Source: Prostheceraeus crozeri
Taxonomy: Eukaryota > Platyhelminthes > Polycladida > Euryleptidae
Assembly (NCBI GenBank): GCA_907163375.1
Contig: CAJQUW010014373.1
Location: 186,001 to 250,000 of the forward strand
DNA length: 64,000 nucleotides
Direction: 5' to 3'
Positions within the stretch are counted from its first letter, which is position 1. The number at the start of each line of letters is the position of its first letter. The position numbers and the translations under genes are program-made. Below, piece after piece: positions 13,001-28,000 of the stretch. The notes beneath the pieces are model-generated. The model ran no database searches, was not told the origin of the DNA, and saw only the letters and a program-made list of their open reading frames with translations.

Positions 13001-16000
13001 AAGAACGTCAACACAGAAGTGCAAAATACGAAAAGCGAAAATAACAATGATTTATGCAATTTAGTACTAATAGCATCTGTACTTTTATTTGATGTCAATG
13101 ACAATCTGTAGGTCTATGGCGATTTGCAGTTTTCCTTTATTTCCTGCTGTGGACTATTCTGAATTTACTTGACAGAGCAAACAATGCAATTCTCGAGGTA
13201 ATTTCGCTGAATGGAGGACATATTTAACTGATAATTTGACTTAGCCACATGAAAGACATTCAGGTTAGATTCAAGCGTCACGCAAATAACGGGACTCGAA
13301 CCAGGGCCAACCTTAGCTGCTTTATCAGCCAACTACAACGCTAGAATTGACACATTCCAACTGAGTCCAGACGGTTCGGGGGTTGACAAACGTTTCTCTA
13401 TAAGTGCAGCGCAGCCAACAATAGAAGTTAAGAACTTCTCAAGTAGAAGTCAGAAGAGCATCATCTCGGTTTCTAAAATTCCCTCTAACAGATTGCTTTT
13501 CGGAAGACTATTGAAAGCTTGTTTTGGTGAGAGTATGAGGCCTGACCATGTTCATTATACAGCTATGTCGTGCGAACAGATAAACCATCAGACTTCTCAT
13601 TATGAATACGCTACAAGCTGTTGTTGCATTAACTGAATTAGTACAATGAAGAGTCTCTACAACTAATTGTTGACAAAGGATTATAAGGTTATATGAGGTC
13701 GCAACTAAAATATTGTTGAAGCCTAATAACTACAATTGATTCATTGCTGTCAAAATTGAATGTAATTAGTAAAATAATTGATTTGTGCTGCAACATGTTT
13801 ATACAAGATACATGTCGGAGACATCATCAAGTACAAATCAATGAAATAATAGCAACTATTTCAATCACAAAAATTCCTCCATGGAAATTTGCAAAAATTA
13901 CAAAATGAGGAACATTGACTGACAAGTAAAGCAAACATTTAGACATAAAATTTTAATTATATGGGCCTACAGTGCATTAGATAGAATACAGACCATTTGA
14001 ACAGAACTGTTCTGAATCTGATCAATTATACTTTCATTAGTGGAGTCAAAATTTGCCATTATGCTAGTCTTTATTTACACAGTAAGAGAGGAGTAGCGTT
14101 GGACGAACATACTGCAGTCATGCTTTACTGAAATACATTGTTTTAACATCATAATCCATCTCTCCATGTCCAGGGGGCAGGAGGAGAACAGCCCTTCCGC
14201 TGACGATATATATCATCCAAACACTACTCCAGTCATTCCAGATGCTCGTTCCGTGCTAGAAAAATTGGATTTTGTAAGAACGATTACAAAATCACAAATT
14301 AGACGCTGCTTACAGCATTTATAGAATTGGTGTGCGGTTTTACTACACAAATTTTGTAGTGTAATTAAACTGCAAAATTTTGTCTTTGCGTGAACATGGC
14401 AGTGACGTTGCCGAAATGTATCGCACTCAGTACAACTTTCTGAATTTCGCCGATACTCAGGGCTCACTAAAATATGTTTCACTACACCTGTCTACTACAT
14501 ATGTCCTGCTGTATCCTATATCTGTAACGATTTTCAAAGTCGAAATTACAACATCTGTATGATTAATTAGAGTCAACATCCTTCGAACATAGTTGTCAGC
14601 TTTCTTGACCTAGACTGTCGCTATAATATTGACAGAGGAGAAGCGGCGATCTTGGGCCAGTAGGCCATTGTAACCAAACAGTAAGAGAAAGTCTGTTACA
14701 GTCGGACTTCGACTATCAGACAGAAGATGCACATTTGATAAAATGAATGAGTGTACAGCTGTCGTGAAATTCTTCTCAATTAAAATTGTGCCTTTCACAT
14801 CTGCTTGTACTACTATTAACAGGAAAAGTGTAGACTGTAGATTTCGAATTCGCAAAGTTAATGTAGTAGCTGATGTTACAACAAAATATGAATAAAAACG
14901 TAAATATCATTTCATTACACATTAATTGATTTATCAGTTCCGATCTTTCATTTGACATCTGCAGGCGAAATCCGATTTAATGCTTCTACAAACCACTTGC
15001 GGCGTCATGCGATAACTAAAGCGACATGCATCAACACAGAAATAAAGTACATCCTAAATAATGGGCATCTGAAGGGACCACATGACGTGAGACAGACACA
15101 AACACAGTGATTACCTGATTCTCTGTAGTGAACTGCAAGAAAACGAACAAATCAACGAAAGGAAGTCATTTTCCTTCTTCCGGTGAAAGTCTACAACTCA
15201 TTCCATCACAGATGTTTTTCTCATTCAGCATCGGAAAAATACGACGACAAATCAACTGCAGGACTACTACATACAATATAGCACTTCCATAAAATGTCAC
15301 TTTTATCAGAATTTTCATGCATTTTTACGTCGATATTTCTATGTCATAGAAGTCAGACGCCTCTTGAACTTAACCAAACCACGCATCTGCAAAACATATA
15401 ACCTCCGATTGTTGTCTAAAACATCCTTACTACCGCATCGGAGTGTCAGCTTCTCAACATTTCTGAGATTCTCGCACAGTCATCGGTGTGGTTGCGCAAA
15501 ACCCTTATCTTGAGAATCATTTCGAAAGGACACTCTTCAGTCACTTTATTTCGTTAAGAACATTATTCATAGCTAGTATTATAATAATAGTTCAATATTA
15601 TGCTCTTGCGAATCACCACAATGACGCTGCCGTTTTGAGAACCAGGAAATAACTATTACAATGTCAGAAATGCTTTGCAGATAATGAGATCATTGACTAA
15701 TACTGAAATGATGGCCTTCCTCACTCATCAGCAGCACTAAACGGTTATTGCTTACATTTCTGCCTAACTAACAGCTGTCTATGAAACTATCAATGATCAT
15801 AGCTTTTCACTTCAAGTATCTGCAGCGTGTTGTGCTTCAGCATATACACGTATGTCTATGCACCAATGTCGGAGGTTCAAAACTCCCTTCTTAGAAGGTC
15901 TCAGATATGTCTCGAGCAACTCAAAATAGTTTCTCTCGATTTCTGACGCTGATCTAAATTCCAGTATTGTCAGCTACGAAAGCTAGATATAAAAGATGCG

Positions 16001-19000
16001 ATAAAACAATCATTCTGGTTTTTTTATAAGATGAGAGAAGTCCTTGCTTTGATGATTTTTCTTTATTGTAGTAACATGTGCTGCTTTGATGATTTTTTAA
16101 AAGAAAATTAAGAAAAATCATCAAAGCAAGGACATCTCTCATCTTATGAATTAATGGCTGGTCCTTTATTTTCTGAAATCCTTCTGGTTGCTGTAATGAA
16201 CTTACCCACAGCTAACTGACATACACCACTTTGATGACTGTCAAGAAATTCCATACCGATAAAAGATCTTTCAAATAAATTATATAGAAGAAAGTTGTAT
16301 CTTTAACAATATTCTCGAAAACAATTTGTTAAGGTTTTCATAAAGGAATAGAGCAGTTTCTAGCACCACTTCCATCAGCTAAAAACGTCATCAGCAGTTC
16401 GCTTCCGATGTCCTTCAACAATGCTTTCTCTTCGCAGACAGTCCGCCTATCAAAGAGACGGCCATGTTTCACCAAATCTGTATCAATCAGCTTATCTAAA
16501 CCTTGACTATCACAATGGATGTATGAATACTGACTACAGTATCTATGAATTGGCGTGATTTTACGAGCAGTCTATCTAAATCAGAATCGACAAAGTGTAG
16601 TCTGAATTCTGCGATCAGAAATCGTGCAATCTAAATAATGTATTGCTACAATTATGGGGAAATATTCAACGTTAAAACTTGATTTCTAGATAGTCGGTTG
16701 TTGGTGATTAGAGGCGATGACAATCAGTTGGTTGACAAATTCGATCATGTGCACAATAAGAAAGCAATCACCAAATTCTAGGAAGAAATCTGTGTTCCCA
16801 TCAGCAGCGATAGTTTTTATTGTATATGCTTATTCGTAATATTATATTTTGATTGACATTAACATGGATTTTGAAGGCAGTGATGTAGTACATTGAGTGG
16901 CCTGCAAAAAATCTTAGTTAATAATATTGTGCTTATCTGAGATGAACTATGCAGATGCAGGAAGATATCGTGCAGTAATGCTATGAAAATACATTTAGGT
17001 GTACACTAACTGAGATTTAACTGAGGCTTAAGTATCCTTCAGTTGAATCGATGAAAATACAATGATTGTGGGATACATTCTTGCTTTCTTTTTTCCATAT
17101 AATACCAGCGCTGAATTTTGAGTTATAAAAATAGTTCGTATGATGCTAAATTCCGGCCGTCAGTGTAGGCACTTCATTTTGAAAAAATTGACAAACTTAG
17201 AGAGATACTCCAGGAAATATTTTAGCGAGATGGGTTCACTCCGCTGATCAATAGAGCAATCACAATGCTAGTCATGTCATTATCATTACTGAAATGATAG
17301 GAATCCATCCTAGTGTACTACTACAGGTTCGGCCCCGATCTCTCAATTAATTTTGCGAAATGATCATGCACTAAAATGTGTTCAGAATATATCAGGCGCA
17401 AAATCTTCCAAATGATGATATGACAAAACAAATTTCACTGAGATATAGATATAAGAACTTTTGCCAGACACCACAGTATTTGCAGGTCATGTCGGTACTC
17501 TATTAAATTTTGTCCACCAAAGAAATTCCATTCTGCGGTTGTATGTCTGAAAACTTTGTGCGTCTGAACATTCAAGGACCAACTCATCCGAGTACAAGAA
17601 GCTTTACTGAAATCTCACGAACACGGCATAGACATGACCATGCCAAGGAGAATACTACAGATTGTTTCATAAAAAATGGATCACCCTTAAACATCGCCTT
17701 AACTTCAACTTTGTCTAACTCCGCCAAACTTGAACGAATTTCTCTGAAATTTGGAAGATATGTCAGTTGTGCTTACTTATATCATTGTTGGAAATTTCAA
17801 GCATGAATAATGAGTTGTTTTCCTGTTATAGATAAAAAAGTAGTAGATAATTTGATCTTCATTTAGCAATGTTACACAAAATCATACCTCACTCTTAAAA
17901 AATTACATTTGTTTCCTTTGTTATGTAATATGTTGTTCTACAAGCCAAAAGCTATCAAGCAAAACAAAAATAAAGAAAATCGGTCAATCAGAGCCAGTAT
18001 AGCACCATTATTCATCAACAATAATGTAACTGCTACATGTGATTAACTGGACTTCATGTTCCATAGCTTCCTGACTTCGTTGCGGTGGTGTTGGCAGCAC
18101 TCCAGATTGCTTTCAGCTAGAAAACTATCTCTTACCGGTTGAAAACAATACAAAGCACAAATGAACAATAACGAGATCGCATTCACAAAAGTAAAAGTGT
18201 CAGCCTTGCTAGAACTACTTCACATACAGCAAGGAAACATGAATTCTGAACGCTATGTGAATGTTTTACGAATGAACATTGGCCAAATGACAGATCAACT
18301 CGGTGATCCATCGACTTGGTTATTTATGGATGATAATGCTACGTGTCACAGGAGTAGTAGAGTCAACTTATGCAAGTCTCAATTAGGGCTTAGGACATTA
18401 TCTGGCCAGCTCGTTCTCCTTATCTGAATCCCATAGAAAATGTATGGAGTATTCTAAGACGTAACGTTCGTCGTTCACTGCTACCTACAGATGGCGTATC
18501 ACAACTTACGTCACTGTTAAAAAGAGAGTGGAGAAAGTTAGATCAGTCAAAAATCAACGATATCATCGAATCAATGCCTAGACGAATTGGTAGTGTCATT
18601 GACAATAAGGGTAGGGCCACAAAATATTAGCTTCTTAAGAACCGTTACTGTATCATAGCTTATCAGATTATATAAGGACATTTAAATATATTAGGGACAT
18701 GAAATAACATGAAAAATGCTTTCTGTATCATACTTATGTTTTATTTAGTCAAATTTTAGGATGATCCACTTTTTATGAAACGGACTGTATGTACAGTACG
18801 CGACAGCAAGTTTTAAACATGTAGCACTTCAATGATTTTTTTACATAAAAGTCTTAAATTGTGTCAGATAACAGTATTACTTTTGTAATAAATCATGTAA
18901 TCACATCAAGAATGTAAATTAGAATAACATCTTACAGAAGACGCTTGCTTTCATGAAATTTAGTTCGGTACTTTGTATGAAATCTTCGAGAATCGATCAA

Positions 19001-22000
19001 TGCACTCACGCGTTGTGGCATCGATCTAACCAAAGATTTCATAATGTTCAATATCTCATCATCGTGATGTCACACTTAAATGAATCCAGTAATTGTCGTT
19101 TTTTGATTTTGTCTTCATTTTCAGAATTCGTTTCTTCACTATTCCCCACAGATTCTCTATGGGGTTGATATCTGTGGACGATGGGGTCAATCCATGACGG
19201 TGATATTGTTGTAACGAAATCCTTCCATCGATCATTTGCTCTTATGACATGAAGCATTATTTTGTTGAAATACTCCATCTGAGCCAGGATACCACTGCTG
19301 AAGCTGCTGAATAACACGATTCCTGATTATTTCTGACACATATCATTCGGTATTCATTTGACCTTCCACAATATGGCTTCGTCCTGGGGCGCAAGATGAT
19401 GAGAAGCAAGACCAAACAACCAAACAAGTGCTTTGTCGTTAAACAATAATGCTCAGAAGTAAGAGGAAAGACATCGACAACTCTGAAAAATTGTGGACAA
19501 TTATCTCTCAATTCAATCACAGTTTCGTCTCTCCAGATCACTTTATCCAACTGATCTCCTCCCCAATTGCGGTGCTGCAATGCCCACTGATAACTTTTTT
19601 CTGTCTGAGTCTTAGTCGAAAGGGCTTACTTTTGGATGCTCAGCACGACAACCGATGTCATTCAATCCTCTTTGTATTGTCCTTAGGCTAGCGGAATCAG
19701 CTCGGTCACCCATTTCTTCTGAAATATCTTTTGCTGTCATTCTCGGATTGTTTCCACTAATGATACACATACGACGGAGATCTCGGTCTGATTGCTTTTT
19801 ATTTGAGCCACCACAGTTTTGATATTTTAAATCTGCTTTCCAGTTTTGCGATATTGTTTCAAAATAAGACTCACACTGGCTTTGCACATACCAACAATTT
19901 TTGCGATTTCAGTCACTGTCTTGTCTGTGTTCTCTGATGAAGTAGCCTAATAATTTTAATGCGCTTTTTACGTCGATCAAAGCTCTATCGCAGATAACGA
20001 ATAAAAAATTCAAGATCCACATTGACGTGCTATTAATTTCACGATGCACGTAGTAAGTCATAGTTTGAGGTTGGAGTTTGATGCATTAATTTGAATTTTG
20101 GACCATAGAAATCAAGCTCTGGGGAAAATGAAGGTAAATGACTGTCTTATGTATCAGTGTTTAAAACTTGTTGTCGCGTACTGTAGGAATAATTTTAATG
20201 TCTAAATAGGCTTAGTGTCTGATAATCTCAATGTTGTTGGATATTGTCGAATTCATAATGAAACTAGTGAACTAGAAATTAAGGACAATGTGTCAACCAG
20301 ACTAACTGCAAGCTTCTAATCACTTAATTTGACAAAAACAAAATATTCTAAGTCGCACGATTTTCGATTAATCGTGCACTGAGTCGCCCGATTGACTGAG
20401 TTGTCCGTTTGAAAGCTCTATCACAGAAAGCGAATAAATGACTCAAATCTAGAAAATTCAAGATTCACATTGACGTGTTATAGATTTAACGATGCACGGG
20501 ATTAGTCATAGTTTGAAGTTGGAGTTTGATGCATCAATTTGAATTTTGGAACATAGAAATCAAGCTGTAAGAGAAAAGAACCTAAATGACTGCCTTGTGT
20601 GTCAGTGTTTAAAACTTGCTGTCGCGTACTGTACATGAAATTTTCTTTTTTTGTAGAGCTGCAAACATCGCATTCACAAAATTCAATTCATTCGCAGAAA
20701 TCTAGTAAAAAATGTATATGGTGATGGAGGGACGAAGTATGTGAGTGTGCAGCCTCCGCAAGTTGTCATCCATCACACCTTCAATTCATCGACAGAGACA
20801 AAGTTAGCTATGCCAAACCTTGCCTACTAATTGCACAATAACCTCGCTAAGTTGGGAGCAGGAAACATCCTTCCCATCATGTCTCTTTGGGCTCCTTCGT
20901 AGAACAAATTTTCAGAGGAAACATTTGAGATCGCTGTTTACTAGGATACTTGCAACATGTAACTCAAGCAATCATTTTTACTAAAGAATTCTTGCTCTTA
21001 CAGAATTTTTTTCACTTATACAGGAGGCAGCACAACTGAGATGTGAAAAAGCTGCCATTTGTTAAAGTTGTAATCTAAGTGCACATGCACGTTTCTAAAA
21101 ATAGATGTGAGAATGTGTGATGATTACCAATAAAAATTGAGAATTATAAAACCCCATAGCATACCCGGCACTGCAACTTTTGATGTATTCCTGTCATGAA
21201 TTAACAAGTTAGTTGAAAATTGGGAAAAGTGTAAAATTTTTGCGGAACTCCACAACCAGGATGTAGTGTCAGCATTATGTAACAGTGGGGAATTTCTCAA
21301 CTTCACACATGCCCACTCTGTCACTTTAAAACAGCATTAAAACGGCAGTTCATTAGTGATCGGAGAATTAGTCTCATCCATACACTGTGTATTTTCAGCA
21401 TGGACATCTGATCTGGTAATTTAGCTTCCAATCATGGAAGGAAACTCGATTGATGTGGTTCAGAACATGATGATAATTTAATGCACAATTGTCAATGTGT
21501 TTTCTATCATTATCGCCAATAATTTATCATTTATTTATTTTCGTTTTTTTTCGTTTAATCCGTTTAAATTATCCAAAAAGTATTAAATCCCACTTTCAGT
21601 GATAATCAAACTAAAAATGCCATTCTAAGAATTTTAACTAAAAACTAAAAAGTCTTTCCGGCTTATTGGTATTATATTTTCCTTTAATCCACTAAGTCCT
21701 TCATGGAAGATATTAATTTAATCGCCCTTATGCACTACCGCAATTCTCATCAAAGATATAAAAACAAAAAAAAAAACACAAATAATTCTAAAATATGATA
21801 GACAGGCTTTTTTCAATCCTAGTTGTCACTAAACATGATCTAATGATTGCTTCCCATGACAGATGCCAACATTGCAATGATTGGACAAAATCTTGCTTGT
21901 CCTAACGAGAGCTTACGGCACACAGACTTGAATCACATTGGTATGAGCAGCAGCCAGCTGAAGAGTTAAGTCTATCAACTTTCATGAAAATACGTCAAAC

Positions 22001-25000
22001 TACTCTTTAGAATCAAATGTATGCTATGAATAAGAGAGGGATTATAAAGTCACAATTACGTGTCAAATGTTTTCATCATATGACACCATAAAGCAAAATA
22101 AAGTGTTCATACGTGTCTGACAAGTGCATCAGGTGATTCGTCATCGATACTATTCAATTTGGAGTACTAAATATATCAGATTTCCACTTGTATTAGTAAC
22201 AGTGCACATGTGTACCATATGTATATAGACCTACGTCTACGTCTACCCATTGAGTACTGCGGATGAGGGTAAATAAACGGCAAACGATGTCAAAGTGTTT
22301 GAGGTACACGTTTTGGTTGAGAGAAATGGAGGTGAATATGTGATCTAGCACTTGATGTTTCTATTCAGCCTGTAATTGCAAGCCTTAGTGATGCAAAATA
22401 CATAATCAAACATTCGCCACTTGCTAAGCATTCATTACAGCACATGCAAGATCTTTCAGAAGTCTGGACTTTCAAGGTGTCTTCTCATGTCAACACCCCT
22501 GAATGTACTGACTTGAATACTTACCATATCTGTTTCTTCCATTCTGATTGTCATTTTGCCCATTGCGTCGCCCACATTCTTGAAAAGGCGCATCACGCCC
22601 GCACCGGATAATGCTTGTGTGGAATACGCTCTCGGCAGGTCGCCTTCATACTCCAGGAACTGCTCGAAGTCGGGATCTTCGCGGAGTGTTGGATGCCTTG
22701 AGATAAAGCCGAGATATCTCTCCAATTCTGCTCGTCGACGTTCCACGAATACACTTTGTGAGGATGCTTCGTCTGAACTCTTCGTGATTTTCATCTTTGT
22801 TGATCCAACCATTGACTTCTCTGGAACTGGGGGCATGATGACGCCCCGTGGCTGATGTTTGTTGACCAGTTTGTTGTGAAGCCCGAGAAAGTCTGAGAAA
22901 CGGCGGGATACCAACATCTCTGATTTGTGAAAAGAAGGCATGTCAGTCTGAAAAACAACAACGCATCACCAATAAGAAACATTCGAATTTCAGTATCTCA
23001 CTAATCTGTGAATTCAGTTCTTCACTATTAAACACCACGTTATGGCTAGGACAACCCTAGTATTATTAAGCTACAAGATACACTATATAGAATCAGTACT
23101 ATAAAGCAATAGGCCTATCTTCTCTCAAAGAAAGAAAACGATTAATTTCTTTGTCGGTGACAGCTAAGGCCTCACATACCAATAGAATGATCACATAATA
23201 TATCAAGGACTTTTCTCCAAAACTGCCAAGCTGCAATGTGCATGCACTCCCCAAGCACTTTCTCGCCGCTAAAGTAACAAAGTGACCGCAGACAAACATA
23301 ATTAATATGAAGTTACAAGATGCGTGGATCGTCAACACCATATAATCAGCAGCTTTTTTTCTCATAGATTTCCATCAACTGCAGAATACTCGAACGGAAC
23401 GAGCCTCTTGTAGCTAGAGCCAGATATCTAAGTTTGGGCTCAAGTACTGAGCGTTGCGCGCACGTATGCAATCGGTGCAGACTTTCACTTTATCCTCATC
23501 AAACTGGTTTCGGGTTGCTTCATTTTTTTATCAGCACAGAGAAGTTTGAATACGAAAAGATCCGTCCACAATTCATGACACCATTACAGAAGGGCATATT
23601 ATGTCGTCTGACCTGACGATTTCATGATTGGCACAACGCAAAACTCCGTCTTGTCGCACTTGCAGATCCCACCAACGACCCTGACATTCATCGGTAGCTT
23701 TGCCCATTATCTCAGGCTTGATTACCGATGAATTATTTGCTCGGGTCCTCCAGCATTGCCGATTCATCATCTGCTGAAGCTCATCAGACTTTCATACACA
23801 GAATGAGGATGTGCAATCATAATAATTTGGTCACACACTGTCATCTAATTACCACTCATCGATTATCTTTTGTCTCAGTTGAACTGCCTTGAGCCTTTTT
23901 GTCAAAAGAAGTGGCTTATTCACTATTCATTCGGCTTTCGTAGAGTGTGGGACCGTTACCATGGGAGGGCCGTCGGGGAAATGTCTTCTGTTAGGGTAGA
24001 AAAGAAAGAGTGTAGCAAAGGTTTTTCCCTGTGGGGAGGAACTTTTGTTACTAATGAAAAGGCAAGCGTACTTACTTCCTAGTCGAATAATGGATCAAAT
24101 GGTAGGCCCACGTTCCTTATTTCAATCCCACCAACGCGCACCCAAAATAAAATTCGAAAAGAAAGCAATCTGTCAAATCTCAACAGATGTGACCACCACG
24201 AGACATGCTTCGGCCTGTTGGGTCTCAGGCGTGGATAGGTTTGAACCAGCGACGTTGGAGGTAGAGGACATGCACGCATACCATCTAACCACAAGGCCAC
24301 CGAACCATCCCTACAGGCCTTCCTGGCTAATTCACGCTCCCAACAGATGGTCCGGTGGCCTTGTGGTTAGATGGCATACGTGCACGTCCTCTAGCTCCAA
24401 CGTCGCTGGTTCGATCCTACCCACGAATGATGAGGTCCATCAGGCCGAAGCATGTCTCTTGTGGTAGTTTTATCTGCTGAGATTTCACAAGTTTTTCAAT
24501 TGCCAAGTTAATTGTCTTGAGAAAGCGATTACTTTTCTATTGGAAGTGTCGCATCACTTCCCCTTATTTTGCTGCTAAAATCAGTTTGGGTTAAAGTCAT
24601 CACACAGAGAGTGATTCTGATCAGACTACAATGTGCATGTTGGTAGCGGATAGGACCTGATTAGCACCCATGATACTAGTAATGTAGTAAATGCTTCAGC
24701 AACACACATCGGGTTATGAGTAATTCGTTATGTGAATGGGATGACACTTTTAACACACCCTGTACATTATTGTGGTTGGACCTTATTGTTCAATTACTAG
24801 TATTTAAAACTTGATCATCTTAACTACTCTACTCTTTAGAATTTAAGATTTAGGAGTCCTTCATTAGCTGTTAAGTCACGACGCTATCATGTGAGGACAT
24901 TGAAACCCGGACCGATAATCAGATACAGCTCATTAGATTCGGTGTACAACACAATGAATTCCTGTTCAACTTACTCGAGTATGAATCTTGTAGACAACGT

Positions 25001-28000
25001 AACTGCTCATGCCTTCACCTATCTTCTCCGGTTCTCTCACGTTGATGACAATCTGATAAGGACTTCGCTCTTCCGGTTCTTCCTTCTTGGCCGGTTGAAC
25101 ATCAGCTGATGAGGAGAACTCCACTTGCGCAGGAGCAGTTGTGGCTGGTGGTGGTGGTTCAGGGGCAGCGAAGACAGGAGAACGTTTAGCATCGTCTAGA
25201 TCTTCACTGACATCTACAGAGGTGAAGTGAAACACTTGTGAGGCAGAGATGTCATTGAAAGCAACATGATATCGGCACTTTTGCTACATCTCTTCCCCCT
25301 CCTAAAAATGCCCTTTATCCCTACTAAACTTAGAGCCATCATTCACCCGGCCATCAATAACACAGACTTGAAATTGAATTGACACTGTAGGCAGCACTCC
25401 GTGTTGTTGTCGCAGCAGAGAGCATGCACTCTGTCAAATCAGTTTCTGATTATCAGGTGCCGTTTTATGATGAGAAGCTGGGCCGAAGTAGTGACCTCAC
25501 CCGACTCCGTAATAGATGTCAACGATAATAGCTGATAGGATGTCAACCTAACACTATGGTCCCGTTCGATTTCTAGTCATCTCCGCACAGCAAGGTGTCT
25601 TATCGTGGTACTGGCGAGTAGATAATGGGGACGGCCCAAAAGCCTAATCGACCAACTAGATTTCATTTCTCTACCATTCAAAATTTGACACACGCGGATG
25701 CACACTAATCTTGTAGAATACATTTTCATCATTAAGTGCTTGACCCTGTCATGTTTTGGTCATGTGATCGAGCCCCGAGAATGTCATTGAGAAGGCATCC
25801 TGCCTAAAAGAATCATAATGATCCATAATGTCGGCGGTCTTTACCGTCGAATCCTTCGAGGAGAAGATTCAATCCCCAAGATTGTCAGTGACATGCGAAC
25901 ATTATCAGTAAATCATTATCACCTGTATTAACAATACCAAGCCCAAGTCACTGCCTGCCGATAATATACTTCAACGTGCAAGCACATAATGTTTGTCATT
26001 AAAAAACACTAGTAGACTTGTTGACGTTCATGATAAAATCATGAATTCACCAATGTTTGCACAAGGTGTGTCTAAAGGGTTCGGTGAATGATTCTACATC
26101 TGCGAAAAAAGAAGTCAGGCGCACATATGTGTTCATTGAGATCACAGATAACATTGCGTATATAGAATAATTAGATATTGAACTGCATCCACATAACATT
26201 GCTTGTGGTAAGACGCGTGCGTACTTTCATAGATATCGGCAAATGCATGGAAAGTTCAATCAGGCGTAGAGCACTCTTCATCGGTTGGATACATAGAAAT
26301 AGATTGTTTATCTGAAGAACACAATGAAAATAAACTAAAGGTCACGGCACAGCAGAAGGAACTAAGTTGGGATATGAATGATCAATGAAAAGCTTGGAAT
26401 CACACATGTGACTGATTCTAACCAGGGGTGCGCGAGTACTCGATACTCGAGGTTTTTGGCTGTTCTAACTCGATACACAAAATTTTGAGATCACTCGACC
26501 TACCCGATACTCAAAATCAAAAAAAAATGATACTAGCACAATGCTGCGTGGGACTTTTGTGCCACTGAATGAACCCCTACTTCCAGAGGTTTTATTATTG
26601 GAAATTTCTTTAGAAAGATATAGACGCGTATGGCAACCGAGCAGCTTCTGTGGTTTCGTGAAAATGTAGCATCCAACTAACATCAAGTTCCGCTTCAAGC
26701 TAAAGAAGACGGTAGACGAGGCACATGGGATGCTAGTGCAACTAAGAATAAGGAGCAATCAACAAGAAGTGTGCTCATGAATGTTTCTGGCGATTCAAGC
26801 TCATGAATGTTTGGCGATTCAAGGACGGGAAGAAACCGGTGAAAAATGCAGGTCGATCGCGTCGTCCATCCACATGCAGAACTGCCGATACGATTGTGAA
26901 AGTATGAGAAATCTTGTCAAGAGATCAGCGGATGTCACTTGGAATGACAGCGGAGGAGTTGGGGATTAGCGAAGACCGTCATTTTTCGGGAAGATCTGCT
27001 CATGTTTTGTGCCATGGTCAGGGAGAGATGAAAGAGACACGCCAGTTCATGTCACATCCTTCTTTTCTTACAGCCATCGTCACTGGACATGAATAACTCG
27101 AAACATTCATTCTTCCAGGGTTGTCTTGACAATTTGTAAAAGTGGATATTTATTAATGAATAGAAATTGAGCTTTGACTAAACGTGGCTCTATTGCCGGA
27201 ACCGTGACGCTTAACGACTGAAATGACTGGTTCATATTCTATAAATACTCGCACACCTATCAATGCAAACATTATGTGATCTGTTAAATTCAGCTTTCTT
27301 TACTTTTCAATCACCACATTTTGATACAGCTTTGCTCTCCTCTAGATAACATGCCTTGTTGATCAGGACATAATCGACTTCATGTTGGCTACACGTTGAG
27401 CATTTCAAATTTGAACATTTACAGATTGAATTTCTTGGAAAATTACATGTATTTTGTTCTCCATTTTTGTGAGATGCGATTTCTATACATCGATCACAAT
27501 GCCTGATTGGAAAGTTGAAAATCAAATTAAATGAACCGATTCCATCCCATGTATTCTACATAACAAGTCGGTAAAGATAACATCCACCAACTTTCACCTG
27601 ACTTTCATCCAAGTTCAAGCTTCAGGACAATTCACACGATTGCGTCACAAATAGTACGCGAAGGTATCTAACTATACCAAATTAGTTCGGAAGTCGATAA
27701 AATCGATATCTCTATCGATGAAACAGTCATATCATGGTTTGCAGTAGCACAACTCTCTCCTTCAGCAACTTTTATGTGAATAAAGGGAAGTTTATGTTGT
27801 GCGTCAAACATTGTGAGCATTTATAATCTCTGCTATATTGACAGGGAGTAAACGTTGTTGTAACTAATTGCATTGTCAAATTTGTTGGAGAAAGTAGGGA
27901 ATTAGACCTCATCGGACAGTAAATAAGAGGCAGTGGAAATGTGATGCTTGAAAGCATCAAGAAGATTCTATAGACAGGAAGTCTAATGTAGGGGATTGGA

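Noticed and set aside
20756-21324. Possible host exon on the minus strand (21124-21324)
   Set aside because: No splice sites in phase and no motif recognised.
24079-24467. A 140-codon frame over the SINE pair
   Set aside because: It is a by-product of the inverted SINE copies, not a gene.
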